This document shows, piece by piece, positions 6,723 through 13,394 of a stretch of DNA of 64,000 nt. The number at the start of each line of letters is the position of its first letter. The first letter of the stretch is position 1. This DNA is from Hyphomonas sp. Lineage in GTDB: Bacteria; Pseudomonadota; Alphaproteobacteria; Caulobacterales; Hyphomonadaceae. Location of the stretch: the NCBI RefSeq assembly GCF_017792385.1, contig NZ_CP051230.1, forward strand, positions 1,364,001 through 1,428,000, given 5' to 3'. Made by a program: the position numbers and the translations under genes. The notes beneath the pieces are model-generated. The model did no database searches. It had not been told where the DNA came from and worked only from the letters and a program-made list of their open reading frames with translations.

Positions 6723-8403
6723 GGATGACGAGATAAACGAAGGAGGGATCGCCGCCAGCGCGTCCCCGTTGCGCAACCGGCTGGTCCTGACGCTGGCGGC
6801 AGCGCTGACGCCGGTCCTGCTCCTGTCTGCGTTCAAGGCCTATATCGATGCGAGCGATGCCCGCGAGAGCCAGGCGAGAAACCTGGTGATCGTGGCGGGC
6901 GCTGCCATCGATGGTGTGAACCAGTCCCTGCAGCAGGCCGAATTGCTGCTTTCCCTCTACGAACCGAGGCTGAACGCCGGCGAATGCAGCGGTGTGTTCA
7001 GCGAACTGTCGGTTCATCTGCCATCCCTGACCAATGTTGTCGCATTCGACGAAACCAGCGAGGTGGAATGTTCTGCGGTCGGGACGCCCAAGCTGAGCCC
7101 GGAGAACCGGTTGCTGCATGACCGGCTGCGGGCCGGGGCGGACGAGCTGGCGCGAAGCGACGCGTTCTACGGATCCGCCAGCGACCAGTGGATCTTTGCC
7201 CTGAACAAGCGGGTGGAAGACGAGTCCGGAGCGTTTTCCGGAATTCATACATTTGCGCTCGGCGCGAGCGAACTCGCCAATTTGGTGCGCACTGGCTATC
7301 TGCCGGAAAACGTTTCCATGTCCATTGCCGATGAGAGCGGCCGCGTCTTCGGCGACCCCATGGTGGGCCCCATCCCGGCGGAATGGATCGAGGAAGTGAA
7401 GACGACGCGCGAGGCGCATCTCTACCGGGTCGAGCAAACCGACGGGACGTCCGTCGACGTTGTCCTGCGGCCGGTGGGCAACACCAATATTTTCGCGGTC
7501 ATCACGCGCCCGGCCTATGGTCTCTGGAACGATATCTTCGTCCGGCCGGCCACCTCTTTCGGCCTGCCGCTGCTGGCCTTCACGGTGACGCTTCTGGCCG
7601 CGTGGATGGCAATTGACGGGCTGGTCCTGCGGTGGATTTCGCGTCTTACCCGTACCGTCCGCATTTATGGCGCCGGACGATACCAGTTCAAGGCAGGCAA
7701 TTCCTTTGTCGATGCCCCGTCGGAAATCCGGAGCCTTGCCCGGGCCATGGAAGTCATGGCCCAGGACATCGACGAGCGCGACCAGGAATTGAAGGATGCG
7801 ATTGCCACACGCGATGCGGCCGTTAAGGAGATTCACCATCGGGTGAAGAACAATCTCCAGATCGTGACCAGTTTCCTCAATCTGCAGGGGCGCCAGTTGA
7901 AAGATCCGCAGGCCAAGGAAGCCATTGCCGCGACCCGCCACCGGATTGATGCTCTGGCGATTGTCCACCAGACACTCTACCAGAATGAGCGGCTTGAAAG
8001 CGTGGACATGCGGCCCTTCCTGACCGGACTGCTCAACCATCTGTCGGACGCACTCGGCATGACAGAGGCAGGCATCAATCTGGTTCAGTCCTATGCCGAG
8101 ATTCAGCGTGACGCCGATGACGCAATTCCGATGGCGCTGTTCATTGTGGAAGCCGTCACCAATGCAATGAAATACGCGTTCGAAGAGGATGGGGGAGAGG
8201 TTGCAGTGTCGCTGACCAAGGCCGGAGAAACCGTGACACTCGAGATTCGCGATACGGGGCTCGGCTATGACGCCGCTGCCACCGGCGCCGAGGGGTTGGG
8301 GTCAAAGCTCATGGTTGCCTTTGCCCGCCAGCTGGCCGCCGACTTCACGACCGAAGCACGAGCGGGGCAGGGGACGACGCACCGCCTGGTCATGGAACTT
8401 TGA
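6700..8403 (+). CDS. PhyK-like HisKA_2 sensor histidine kinase
   Basis: 567 residues. Transmembrane helix 1 at about 27-47, a large periplasmic sensor region (about 48-285), transmembrane helix 2 at about 286-308, a HAMP-like linker, then the HisKA_2 dimerisation domain with EIHHRVKNNLQIV (phospho-acceptor His around 379-380) and a HATPase domain (FIVEAVTNAMKYAF, DTGLGYD). The HRVKNN form is characteristic of kinases that phosphorylate PhyR. Its place as third gene behind nepR2-ecfG2, opposite phyR, supports that role. The periplasmic domain has no recognised ligand fold. ATG 6700 lies inside ecfG2; GTG 6712 is an alternative. Confidence 0.88.
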   Translation: MILPVSDKDDEINEGGIAASASPLRNRLVLTLAAALTPVLLLSAFKAYIDASDARESQARNLVIVAGAAIDGVNQSLQQAELLLSLYEPRLNAGECSGVFSELSVHLPSLTNVVAFDETSEVECSAVGTPKLSPENRLLHDRLRAGADELARSDAFYGSASDQWIFALNKRVEDESGAFSGIHTFALGASELANLVRTGYLPENVSMSIADESGRVFGDPMVGPIPAEWIEEVKTTREAHLYRVEQTDGTSVDVVLRPVGNTNIFAVITRPAYGLWNDIFVRPATSFGLPLLAFTVTLLAAWMAIDGLVLRWISRLTRTVRIYGAGRYQFKAGNSFVDAPSEIRSLARAMEVMAQDIDERDQELKDAIATRDAAVKEIHHRVKNNLQIVTSFLNLQGRQLKDPQAKEAIAATRHRIDALAIVHQTLYQNERLESVDMRPFLTGLLNHLSDALGMTEAGINLVQSYAEIQRDADDAIPMALFIVEAVTNAMKYAFEEDGGEVAVSLTKAGETVTLEIRDTGLGYDAAATGAEGLGSKLMVAFARQLAADFTTEARAGQGTTHRLVMEL

Positions 8404-8411
8404 GGCATCGA

Positions 8412-8441
8412 AAAAGCCCGGCCTTTGCAGGCCGGGCTTTT
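8412..8441. terminator. bidirectional hairpin terminator
   Basis: A perfect 12-base stem AAAAGCCCGGCC / GGCCGGGCTTTT with loop TTTGCA, lying between the convergent kinase gene and the minus-strand lipoprotein gene. The A and T ends provide a U-tract in either direction. The core GCCCGGCC is the same as in the terminator at 4906. Confidence 0.88.
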
Positions 8442-8462
8442 CGACAAGACGAGAGCGGGAAA

Positions 8463-8723
8463 CTATTGCGGATTGTCGGTCGGCTCGGTCATCGCTTCGC
8501 CGGCATCATTCACGGCGGCTTCGGCTTCGTCACCGGCGGCTTCGATTTCCTCTGCGGCATGCCGGGCGCCATCCTCGATGGCCTCACCGGCTTCCTCGAA
8601 ATTCTCCGACAGCGTGTCCGGCTCTTCGACCGTGATGTTGATCTCGTCCGGTTCCTCATTCGCGTCGCAGGCGGCGAGTGCGCCCAATCCCATCAATGCC
8701 GAGGCAAGAATGATCTTTCTCAT
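8463..8723 (-). CDS. small acidic lipoprotein, predicted EcfG target
   Basis: An 86-residue protein with a lipoprotein signal (basic MRKI, hydrophobic run, lipobox LAAC at about Cys19). It is followed by a very acidic, alanine-rich chain in which Glu-Ala-Gly-Glu-type heptads suggest a helix. No domain recognised. The composition resembles the entericidin-like stress lipoprotein at 9187 but it is longer. An exact EcfG promoter on the minus strand (8752-8776) lies about 29 bases upstream of the start, and GGCTCC precedes the ATG. Likely an envelope stress lipoprotein. Confidence 0.7.
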   Translation of the reverse strand: MRKIILASALMGLGALAACDANEEPDEINITVEEPDTLSENFEEAGEAIEDGARHAAEEIEAAGDEAEAAVNDAGEAMTEPTDNPQ

Positions 8724-8751
8724 GACTGGCTCCTTTCAGCTTCGCAAACCA

Positions 8752-8776
8752 AACGCGAAGGTGGCGATACGGTTCC
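8752..8776 (-). promoter_or_regulatory. EcfG-type promoter for the acidic lipoprotein gene
   Basis: Minus-strand GGAAC (8776-8772), 16 bases, CGTT (8755-8752): an exact consensus match with a leader of about 22 bases to the ATG at 8723. Confidence 0.8.
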
Positions 8777-8810
8777 GCAAGGCTCATCTGCCGGCGACGA
8801 ATCCGGGCCG

Positions 8811-8835
8811 GGAACCCGCGCCCTGGCCATGCGTA
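8811..8835 (+). promoter_or_regulatory. EcfG-type promoter with no convincing gene downstream
   Basis: GGAAC (8811-8815), 16 bases, CGTA (8832-8835): one mismatch in the last -10 base. It points right into 8836-9136, where no convincing gene was found. The other seven EcfG-like sites in the island all serve a recognisable gene, so this one may drive a small RNA or a short protein. Confidence 0.5.
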
Positions 8836-9136
8836 GTATTGGGCATGAAGACCCTGCCCCGCCCCCGCATCGACATTCAGCGCCGCTCGCGCGGTTTCCT
8901 CTCTCAGATCGGTGTGCTGGGTAAGTTCAACGGGCCCAACAGTCTCGCCACAATGATTTCTGTTCTGATCATAGGGCTTGGACAGGTCTGGACATGCCTG
9001 CGCCGGCACCATGACCTGATAAGAGGCTCGCGCCGCACCCGAGTGCTGCTGATCAGCTACAGCAAGTAGTCTTTCCCGAACCAGAATTTCTCCGGTCCCC
9101 CTTACTTGAACGTGTCCGTCGACATCCGGGCACAAA
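8836..9136 (+). other. transcribed-looking stretch without a supported gene
   Basis: About 300 bases between a predicted EcfG promoter and a hairpin terminator. The only forward frame worth naming starts at ATG 8845 and runs 74 residues to 9069. It has one hydrophobic stretch (LATMISVLIIGLGQVW), no ribosome binding site (the mRNA would be leaderless, as for the Crp gene) and no recognised similarity. The region may encode a stress-induced small RNA, this small protein, or nothing. Confidence 0.3.
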
Positions 9137-9166
9137 AAAAACACGCCCGGGATCGGGCGTGTTTTT
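9137..9166. terminator. hairpin terminator downstream of the entericidin gene
   Basis: A 13-base stem AAAAACACGCCCG (9137-9149) / CGGGCGTGTTTTT (9154-9166) with a 4-base loop. On the minus strand it is followed by a run of at least eight T, ideal for the entericidin gene. On the plus strand TTTTTGTTT follows, so it could also end the orphan transcript from 8836. Confidence 0.88.
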
Positions 9167-9186
9167 GTTTCGGACCAGGTATCCGA

Positions 9187-9348
9187 CTAGTCGTTGATGT
9201 CTTCCTCGACATCGCGGGCAGTGTCCTGGATAACTTCACCGCCGGCTTCGACATCCTTGCCGACGCCATCGACGGTGTTGCAGGCTGCGAGCAGCGTTGC
9301 GAGAGCACCGAGGGCGCCGAGGCTGGCAATCTTGATCGTATTCTTCAT
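9187..9348 (-). CDS. entericidin-family small lipoprotein
   Basis: 53 residues: a lipoprotein signal peptide (MKNTIKIASLG then hydrophobic, lipobox LAAC) followed by NTVDGVGKDVEAGGEVIQD, the entericidin EcnA/B pattern of a short Gly/Asp/Glu amphipathic helix. Family members are outer- or inner-membrane lipoproteins induced on entry to stationary phase. ATG 9348 was chosen over an upstream in-frame start because AAAGGAAT lies just upstream and it gives the family size. An exact EcfG promoter (9380-9404) is about 32 bases upstream, and a strong terminator follows. Confidence 0.85.
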   Translation of the reverse strand: MKNTIKIASLGALGALATLLAACNTVDGVGKDVEAGGEVIQDTARDVEEDIND

Positions 9349-9379
9349 GACTATTCCTTTCCGCTTGTAGCTGCTGACA

Positions 9380-9404
9380 AACGGTCTGCGCGGCGGCGGG
9401 TTCC
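9380..9404 (-). promoter_or_regulatory. EcfG-type promoter for the entericidin gene
   Basis: Minus-strand GGAAC (9404-9400), 16 bases, CGTT (9383-9380): exact consensus, with a leader of about 25 bases to the ATG at 9348. It is divergent from the DUF1328 promoter that begins 24 bases away. Confidence 0.8.
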
Positions 9405-9427
9405 GCATCCGGAGCAAAAAATATTCG

Positions 9428-9453
9428 GGAACCGAGCCGTGAGTCTCCGGGTT
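9428..9453 (+). promoter_or_regulatory. EcfG-type promoter for the DUF1328 gene
   Basis: GGAAC (9428-9432), 17 bases, GGTT (9450-9453): one mismatch in the -10. It lies about 58 bases before the start codon at 9512. Confidence 0.6.
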
Positions 9454-9511
9454 GTATGGGCATCACGCCGGCGCGCTTGCCGGTCTGTTCTACAGAGAAG
9501 GAGTTTTCATC

Positions 9512-9682
9512 ATGCTCGGTTGGGCAATCGCATTTTTCGTTCTGGCGCTGATCGCTGCCGTTCTTGGTTTTGGTGGCATTGCTGGCGCTTCGGCAGGTAT
9601 CGCCAAGATCCTGTTCTTCGTATTCCTCGTCCTGCTGGTGCTGTCGTTTGTCGCGCGTGCAGTTCGTGGTCGAAGCGTCTGA
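9512..9682 (+). CDS. DUF1328 small membrane protein (YtjA family)
   Basis: 56 residues, almost entirely two hydrophobic helices (MLGWAIAFFVLALIAAVLGF; IAKILFFVFLVLLVLSFV) separated by GGIAGASAG, ending RGRSV. This is the DUF1328/YtjA signature. AAGGAG 10 bases before ATG 9512 fixes the start; an upstream in-frame ATG gives an unsupported extension. These proteins are common members of alphaproteobacterial stress regulons, and the upstream EcfG-like promoter agrees. Molecular function unknown. Confidence 0.88.
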   Translation: MLGWAIAFFVLALIAAVLGFGGIAGASAGIAKILFFVFLVLLVLSFVARAVRGRSV

Positions 9683-9704
9683 CAATGACGCGAGATCGTC
9701 TTCG

Positions 9705-9735
9705 AAAAGGCGTTGCCCCGAGGCAACGCCTTTTT
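9705..9735 (+). terminator. hairpin terminator after the DUF1328 gene
   Basis: An inverted repeat AAAAGGCGTTGCC / GGCAACGCCTTTT with loop CCGA, ending in five T. It stops the DUF1328 transcript just before the next promoter at 9743. Confidence 0.85.
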
Positions 9736-9742
9736 CATGGGC

Positions 9743-9767
9743 GGAACCTGGACCCATGCTGCGCGTA
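9743..9767 (+). promoter_or_regulatory. EcfG-type promoter for the AI-2E-family transporter gene
   Basis: GGAAC (9743-9747), 16 bases, CGTA (9764-9767): one mismatch. It sits 35 bases before the GTG start at 9802, a spacing like that of the other predicted EcfG targets here. Confidence 0.6.
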
Positions 9768-9801
9768 GATCAGGCAGACAGAACAGGGTGGAAATCAAAC
9801 A

Positions 9802-10956
9802 GTGACAGATCCGTCGGCCAGCCAGGAGCATGGACCCGATAGCCGGGAAGTGGTCCGCAACTGGGCCATTACCGGGATATTCTGGATTCTCGTGCTGGGC
9901 GCCCTCAGCCTGGCGCAAGGTGTCTTCGTGCCAATCATTTCGGCATTCGTCCTGGCACTGACCTTCAGCCCGGTTCGCCGTGTCCTGGAGGGGTTCGGCA
10001 TTCCGTCCAGCGCTGCTGCCGGAATGATCATGATAAGCCTGCTGATCGTATTTTGTGTCCTGTTCTACTTTATCTCGGAAGCGCTGCAGGAATATCTGAT
10101 TGACGCTCCGACCTTTGCCGAGGAAGTGCGCCGCGAGCTTAGCGGATTGTTCGGGACGATCGAACCCGTGCTCAAGGCCGGGGACCAGATTGATGCGTTG
10201 ACCAATCAGAACAAGCAGCAGACCGTCGCCCTGCGAGAGCCGGGCTTTGTCAGCGTCATGACCCAGGCAACCCCGGCCGTGGTGAGCCAGTTGGTTGTTA
10301 CGCTCACGCTGAGCTTCTTCCTCATGGCATCGGGTGACATGTTCTATGAGAAACTGGTGCAGGTAATGCCCAAGCTGAAGGACAAGCGTCGCGCGCTTGC
10401 AGCTGCGAGAACCATCGAGAACCAGTTGTCGACCTATCTGTTCACGATCAGCGCCATAAATGCGACGTTAGGCGTGATTATCGGACTGGTCATGTGGTTG
10501 GCGGGCATGCCCAATCCGCTTTTGTTCGGGTTGGGAGCCTTCCTGCTCAACTATATTCCCTATATCGGGTCGATCGGCGGCATCTCCATCACGCTGGTGA
10601 CCGGGCTGGTCACATTCGATTCGACAATACAGGCCATCCTTCCGGCCCTGTTGTACTGGATCATCAACACAATCGAGGGCCAGTTCCTGACCCCCGTCCT
10701 GGTCGGGCGGCGGCTCAAGCTGAACGCGGTGGTCGTGTTCATCTCCTTTGCCTTGTGGGCGTGGGTCTGGTCGTTCATGGGCATGCTGCTCTCGACGCCG
10801 ATCCTGCTGATGGCCAAGGTCGTGTCGGACAATGTGAATGGCCTCGAATCCTTCGGCAAATTCCTGGGCGACCGGGATGATCTGTCGGGATCCGATTCGC
10901 GATTGCTGAAATTCGTGTTCCGCCAGAAAGACAGGTCCGCCGCCGAAGAAGCATGA
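9802..10956 (+). CDS. AI-2E (PerM/YdiK) family transporter
   Basis: A 384-residue inner-membrane protein with about seven or eight hydrophobic segments. The family pattern is present: an N-terminal helix pair (residues about 18-55), a long soluble helical insertion (about 85-160), and a C-terminal group with LLNYIPYIGSIGGI and GQFLTPVLVGRRLKLN, the conserved core of the family. Members include the AI-2 exporter TqsA and putative Na+/H+ antiporters, so the substrate is not fixed. The GTG start is supported by position behind a predicted EcfG promoter and a terminator; no strong Shine-Dalgarno is visible. It is the last gene of the stress island. Confidence 0.85.
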   Translation: MTDPSASQEHGPDSREVVRNWAITGIFWILVLGALSLAQGVFVPIISAFVLALTFSPVRRVLEGFGIPSSAAAGMIMISLLIVFCVLFYFISEALQEYLIDAPTFAEEVRRELSGLFGTIEPVLKAGDQIDALTNQNKQQTVALREPGFVSVMTQATPAVVSQLVVTLTLSFFLMASGDMFYEKLVQVMPKLKDKRRALAAARTIENQLSTYLFTISAINATLGVIIGLVMWLAGMPNPLLFGLGAFLLNYIPYIGSIGGISITLVTGLVTFDSTIQAILPALLYWIINTIEGQFLTPVLVGRRLKLNAVVVFISFALWAWVWSFMGMLLSTPILLMAKVVSDNVNGLESFGKFLGDRDDLSGSDSRLLKFVFRQKDRSAAEEA

Positions 10957-10976
10957 CGTTCGGGCTGACCTGCCGT

Positions 10977-13394
10977 CTAGCCGCGCCCCATGGCGAAGCC
11001 GAGATGGGACAGGACCAGACGGGCCGGCTTGTCTGACCAGAGGGCCACGCCTTCAACGCCTGACAGGTCCATGCCATTCTTCACCAGGTCTTTCAGGGGA
11101 ATTTCAACGATCCGGGCAGAACGCGACCGTTCGACGATCGGGAGATCGAAGACGTTCCCGAGCTCCTGCCGACCTGACCCGCAGACCAGGGCGATATTGG
11201 GCGCATCGTGCCGACCCCAGCCGCGCGCGAGGGTCATGGCCAGACAAAAGCCGGCATTGGCTTCGCGGGTCAGGTCCAGAGCGGCATGAGTGAACACCAG
11301 ATCCGTGTCACCGCTGCCGGACCATACCATCTCGATGGCGTTTTCCTGTTGCCCAAGGTCCGCCGCACGCAGGGTCAACCCGTCTGGTACGGGGCCCTGA
11401 GCCTTCCCGGCCCAGCGATAGGGCGTGCCCCTTGCACCGGCGCGGACCTGCCAGCTGCCGGCGGTCATGCCATGTGCGAACATGGTGCCGTGATCGGGCT
11501 GGGTCACAACGCTGTCTTCATGCAGCGTCCTGAGCGATCCACCATCGCCCAATGACAATCCGTATCCAAACGGGAAAAGGGGGTTGAGGCGACCCGGACC
11601 GGTTTCGGGGCCATACTGATCAGCAAATTCCGGCCAGGCGAAGGGCAGCCTGCCGGTGAAGTCGTGGGTCGCCGTCCCTCCCGGCGCAAAGATCAGGTCC
11701 GCCAGCGCGCCGGCGCGCGTACCGGGAAGAAAGGCGGCGACAAACGCTGTCGCGGCGTTCAGTTCCGGATTGATCCAGAGCGGACGCCCTGACAGGAAGA
11801 TCGCAAGCGTCGGGATGCCCGCGCTGCGAAGGCGTTGAAGGATTTCCGCGTCCCGCCGATATCCTGACCGGTCGTCCAAGGTGGAGAGATCGCCCCGGAA
11901 TTCGGCATAGGGGCGTTCCCCGAACACGTGAATGGCCACATCCGGCCGCCGTCGAAACCGTCCGTCCGGACGGTGCAACACCTTGCCCCCGGCAGTGCGC
12001 ACGATGCGATGAATGCCGGTCAGCACGGTTTCGGCATAAGGATAGTCACGCGAGTCAAGACGCTCCCCCTGCCAGGACAAGGTCCAGCCGCCACATGCCA
12101 TGCCCAGATCGTCCGCCCCCGATCCAGACACCAGGATTGTTCCCGCCGGATTAAGGGGCAGAAGCCGGTCTGAATTCTTCAACAGGACAGCCGATTTCCG
12201 GACCGCTTCGGCGGCAAGGTCCGCATGATCCTGCGATCCAAGCAAGCGGAGCGGGCTGCCGCTGATACGTGAACTGGGTTTCGGGGCGTCGAACAATCCG
12301 GCGCGGAATTTCAGGCGCAGAACCCGTCGAACGGCATCGTCCAGACGGTGTAAGGTGATGCGCCCGGATTGCAGATGGCCCAGCAAGGAGGCGTGCAGGC
12401 CTTTCCAGCTGCCCGGCGCCATGTACATGTCGAGGCCGGCCATCAGAGCATCCGGGCAATCGGTTGTGGAGGCGTCCGGCAATTGTCCGTGTCCGTCCCA
12501 GTCGCCAACCACCACACCGTCAAATTGCCAGTGTGTTTTGAGCAGATCGGTCAGCAAGGCCTTGTGCCCATGCATCTTGCGGCCCTGCCAGCTGGAGAAT
12601 GACGCCATCACGGTCTGGACGCCTGCGGCGAGGCTGGCCTGATAGCCGGGGGCGTGAATGTCTCTTAGTTGGCGTTCGGTCGCCGGCGTGTCTCCCTGAT
12701 CTCGGCCGTCCAGGGTTCCCCCATCCCCGATGAAGTGTTTGGCAGTTGCGATGATCCGGTCCGGCCCGAGAAATCCGTTGCACAGAGGGTTTCCTTGCAG
12801 GCCGCGCACGAGGGCTGCGCCGAGCTCGGCCACGAGGGCGGGATCTTCGGCATAGGATTCATAGGTGCGACCCCATCGCAGATCGCGTGCCACGGCGACC
12901 GAGGGGGCAAACGTCCAGTCCATCCCGGTGGCACGGACTTCCCGCGCCGTGGCTGCCCCGATACGCTCGACCAGAGAGGGGTCCCGTGTGGCGCCCAGAT
13001 TGATATTGTGCGGGAAGATGGTGGCGCCCAGAAGATTATTGTGCCCGTGAACCGCGTCCGTGCCCCACAATACGGGGATGCGCGGCCCGTCCGCCCGCAT
13101 GGAAGCGGTCCAGAAAGCATCGGCCAGGTCCAGCCAGTCTGAGAGGCGCGCTGTTTGCTTGCCGTTCGGGGCAGAGTTGCCACCATTCAGGACTGCGCCA
13201 AGATGATAGGTTGCGATATCCTCAGGCGTAACGGACGCGATGTCGGCCTGAATGATCTGGCCGACCTTTTGCGCGGGTGTCAGCCAGTTCAGGAGCCTGG
13301 TGATCAGTGATTCTGTCCGGGGGCAGAGAGACAGGGCCCGTGCCGGAGCGGGCCAGTCAGACAGGGTGAGCGGGGGTGCGATGGGGTCAGGCAT
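10977..13394 (-). CDS. glycoside hydrolase family 3 beta-glucosidase
   Basis: 805 residues. The N-terminal GH3 barrel has IPVLWGTDAVHGHNN, the KH dyad in TAKHFIGDGG, and the nucleophile region VVVGDWDGHG (Asp around residue 290). The C-terminal GH3 domain has AVLLKNSDRLLPL and LPFAWPEFADQYG. A further beta domain resembles the long exo-1,4/1,3-beta-glucosidases (ExoP type). No signal peptide is visible from ATG 13394, so a cytoplasmic enzyme is inferred, acting on disaccharides imported by the adjacent symporter. The start overlaps the symporter stop by 8 bases (ATGCCTGA), implying translational coupling. An upstream in-frame ATG would overlap the symporter further. Substrate not determined. 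Confidence 0.88.
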   Translation of the reverse strand: MPDPIAPPLTLSDWPAPARALSLCPRTESLITRLLNWLTPAQKVGQIIQADIASVTPEDIATYHLGAVLNGGNSAPNGKQTARLSDWLDLADAFWTASMRADGPRIPVLWGTDAVHGHNNLLGATIFPHNINLGATRDPSLVERIGAATAREVRATGMDWTFAPSVAVARDLRWGRTYESYAEDPALVAELGAALVRGLQGNPLCNGFLGPDRIIATAKHFIGDGGTLDGRDQGDTPATERQLRDIHAPGYQASLAAGVQTVMASFSSWQGRKMHGHKALLTDLLKTHWQFDGVVVGDWDGHGQLPDASTTDCPDALMAGLDMYMAPGSWKGLHASLLGHLQSGRITLHRLDDAVRRVLRLKFRAGLFDAPKPSSRISGSPLRLLGSQDHADLAAEAVRKSAVLLKNSDRLLPLNPAGTILVSGSGADDLGMACGGWTLSWQGERLDSRDYPYAETVLTGIHRIVRTAGGKVLHRPDGRFRRRPDVAIHVFGERPYAEFRGDLSTLDDRSGYRRDAEILQRLRSAGIPTLAIFLSGRPLWINPELNAATAFVAAFLPGTRAGALADLIFAPGGTATHDFTGRLPFAWPEFADQYGPETGPGRLNPLFPFGYGLSLGDGGSLRTLHEDSVVTQPDHGTMFAHGMTAGSWQVRAGARGTPYRWAGKAQGPVPDGLTLRAADLGQQENAIEMVWSGSGDTDLVFTHAALDLTREANAGFCLAMTLARGWGRHDAPNIALVCGSGRQELGNVFDLPIVERSRSARIVEIPLKDLVKNGMDLSGVEGVALWSDKPARLVLSHLGFAMGRG

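Noticed and set aside
6685..8040. 451-codon minus-strand frame over the kinase gene
   Set aside because: Antisense to a well-supported HisKA_2 kinase; no recognisable domain.
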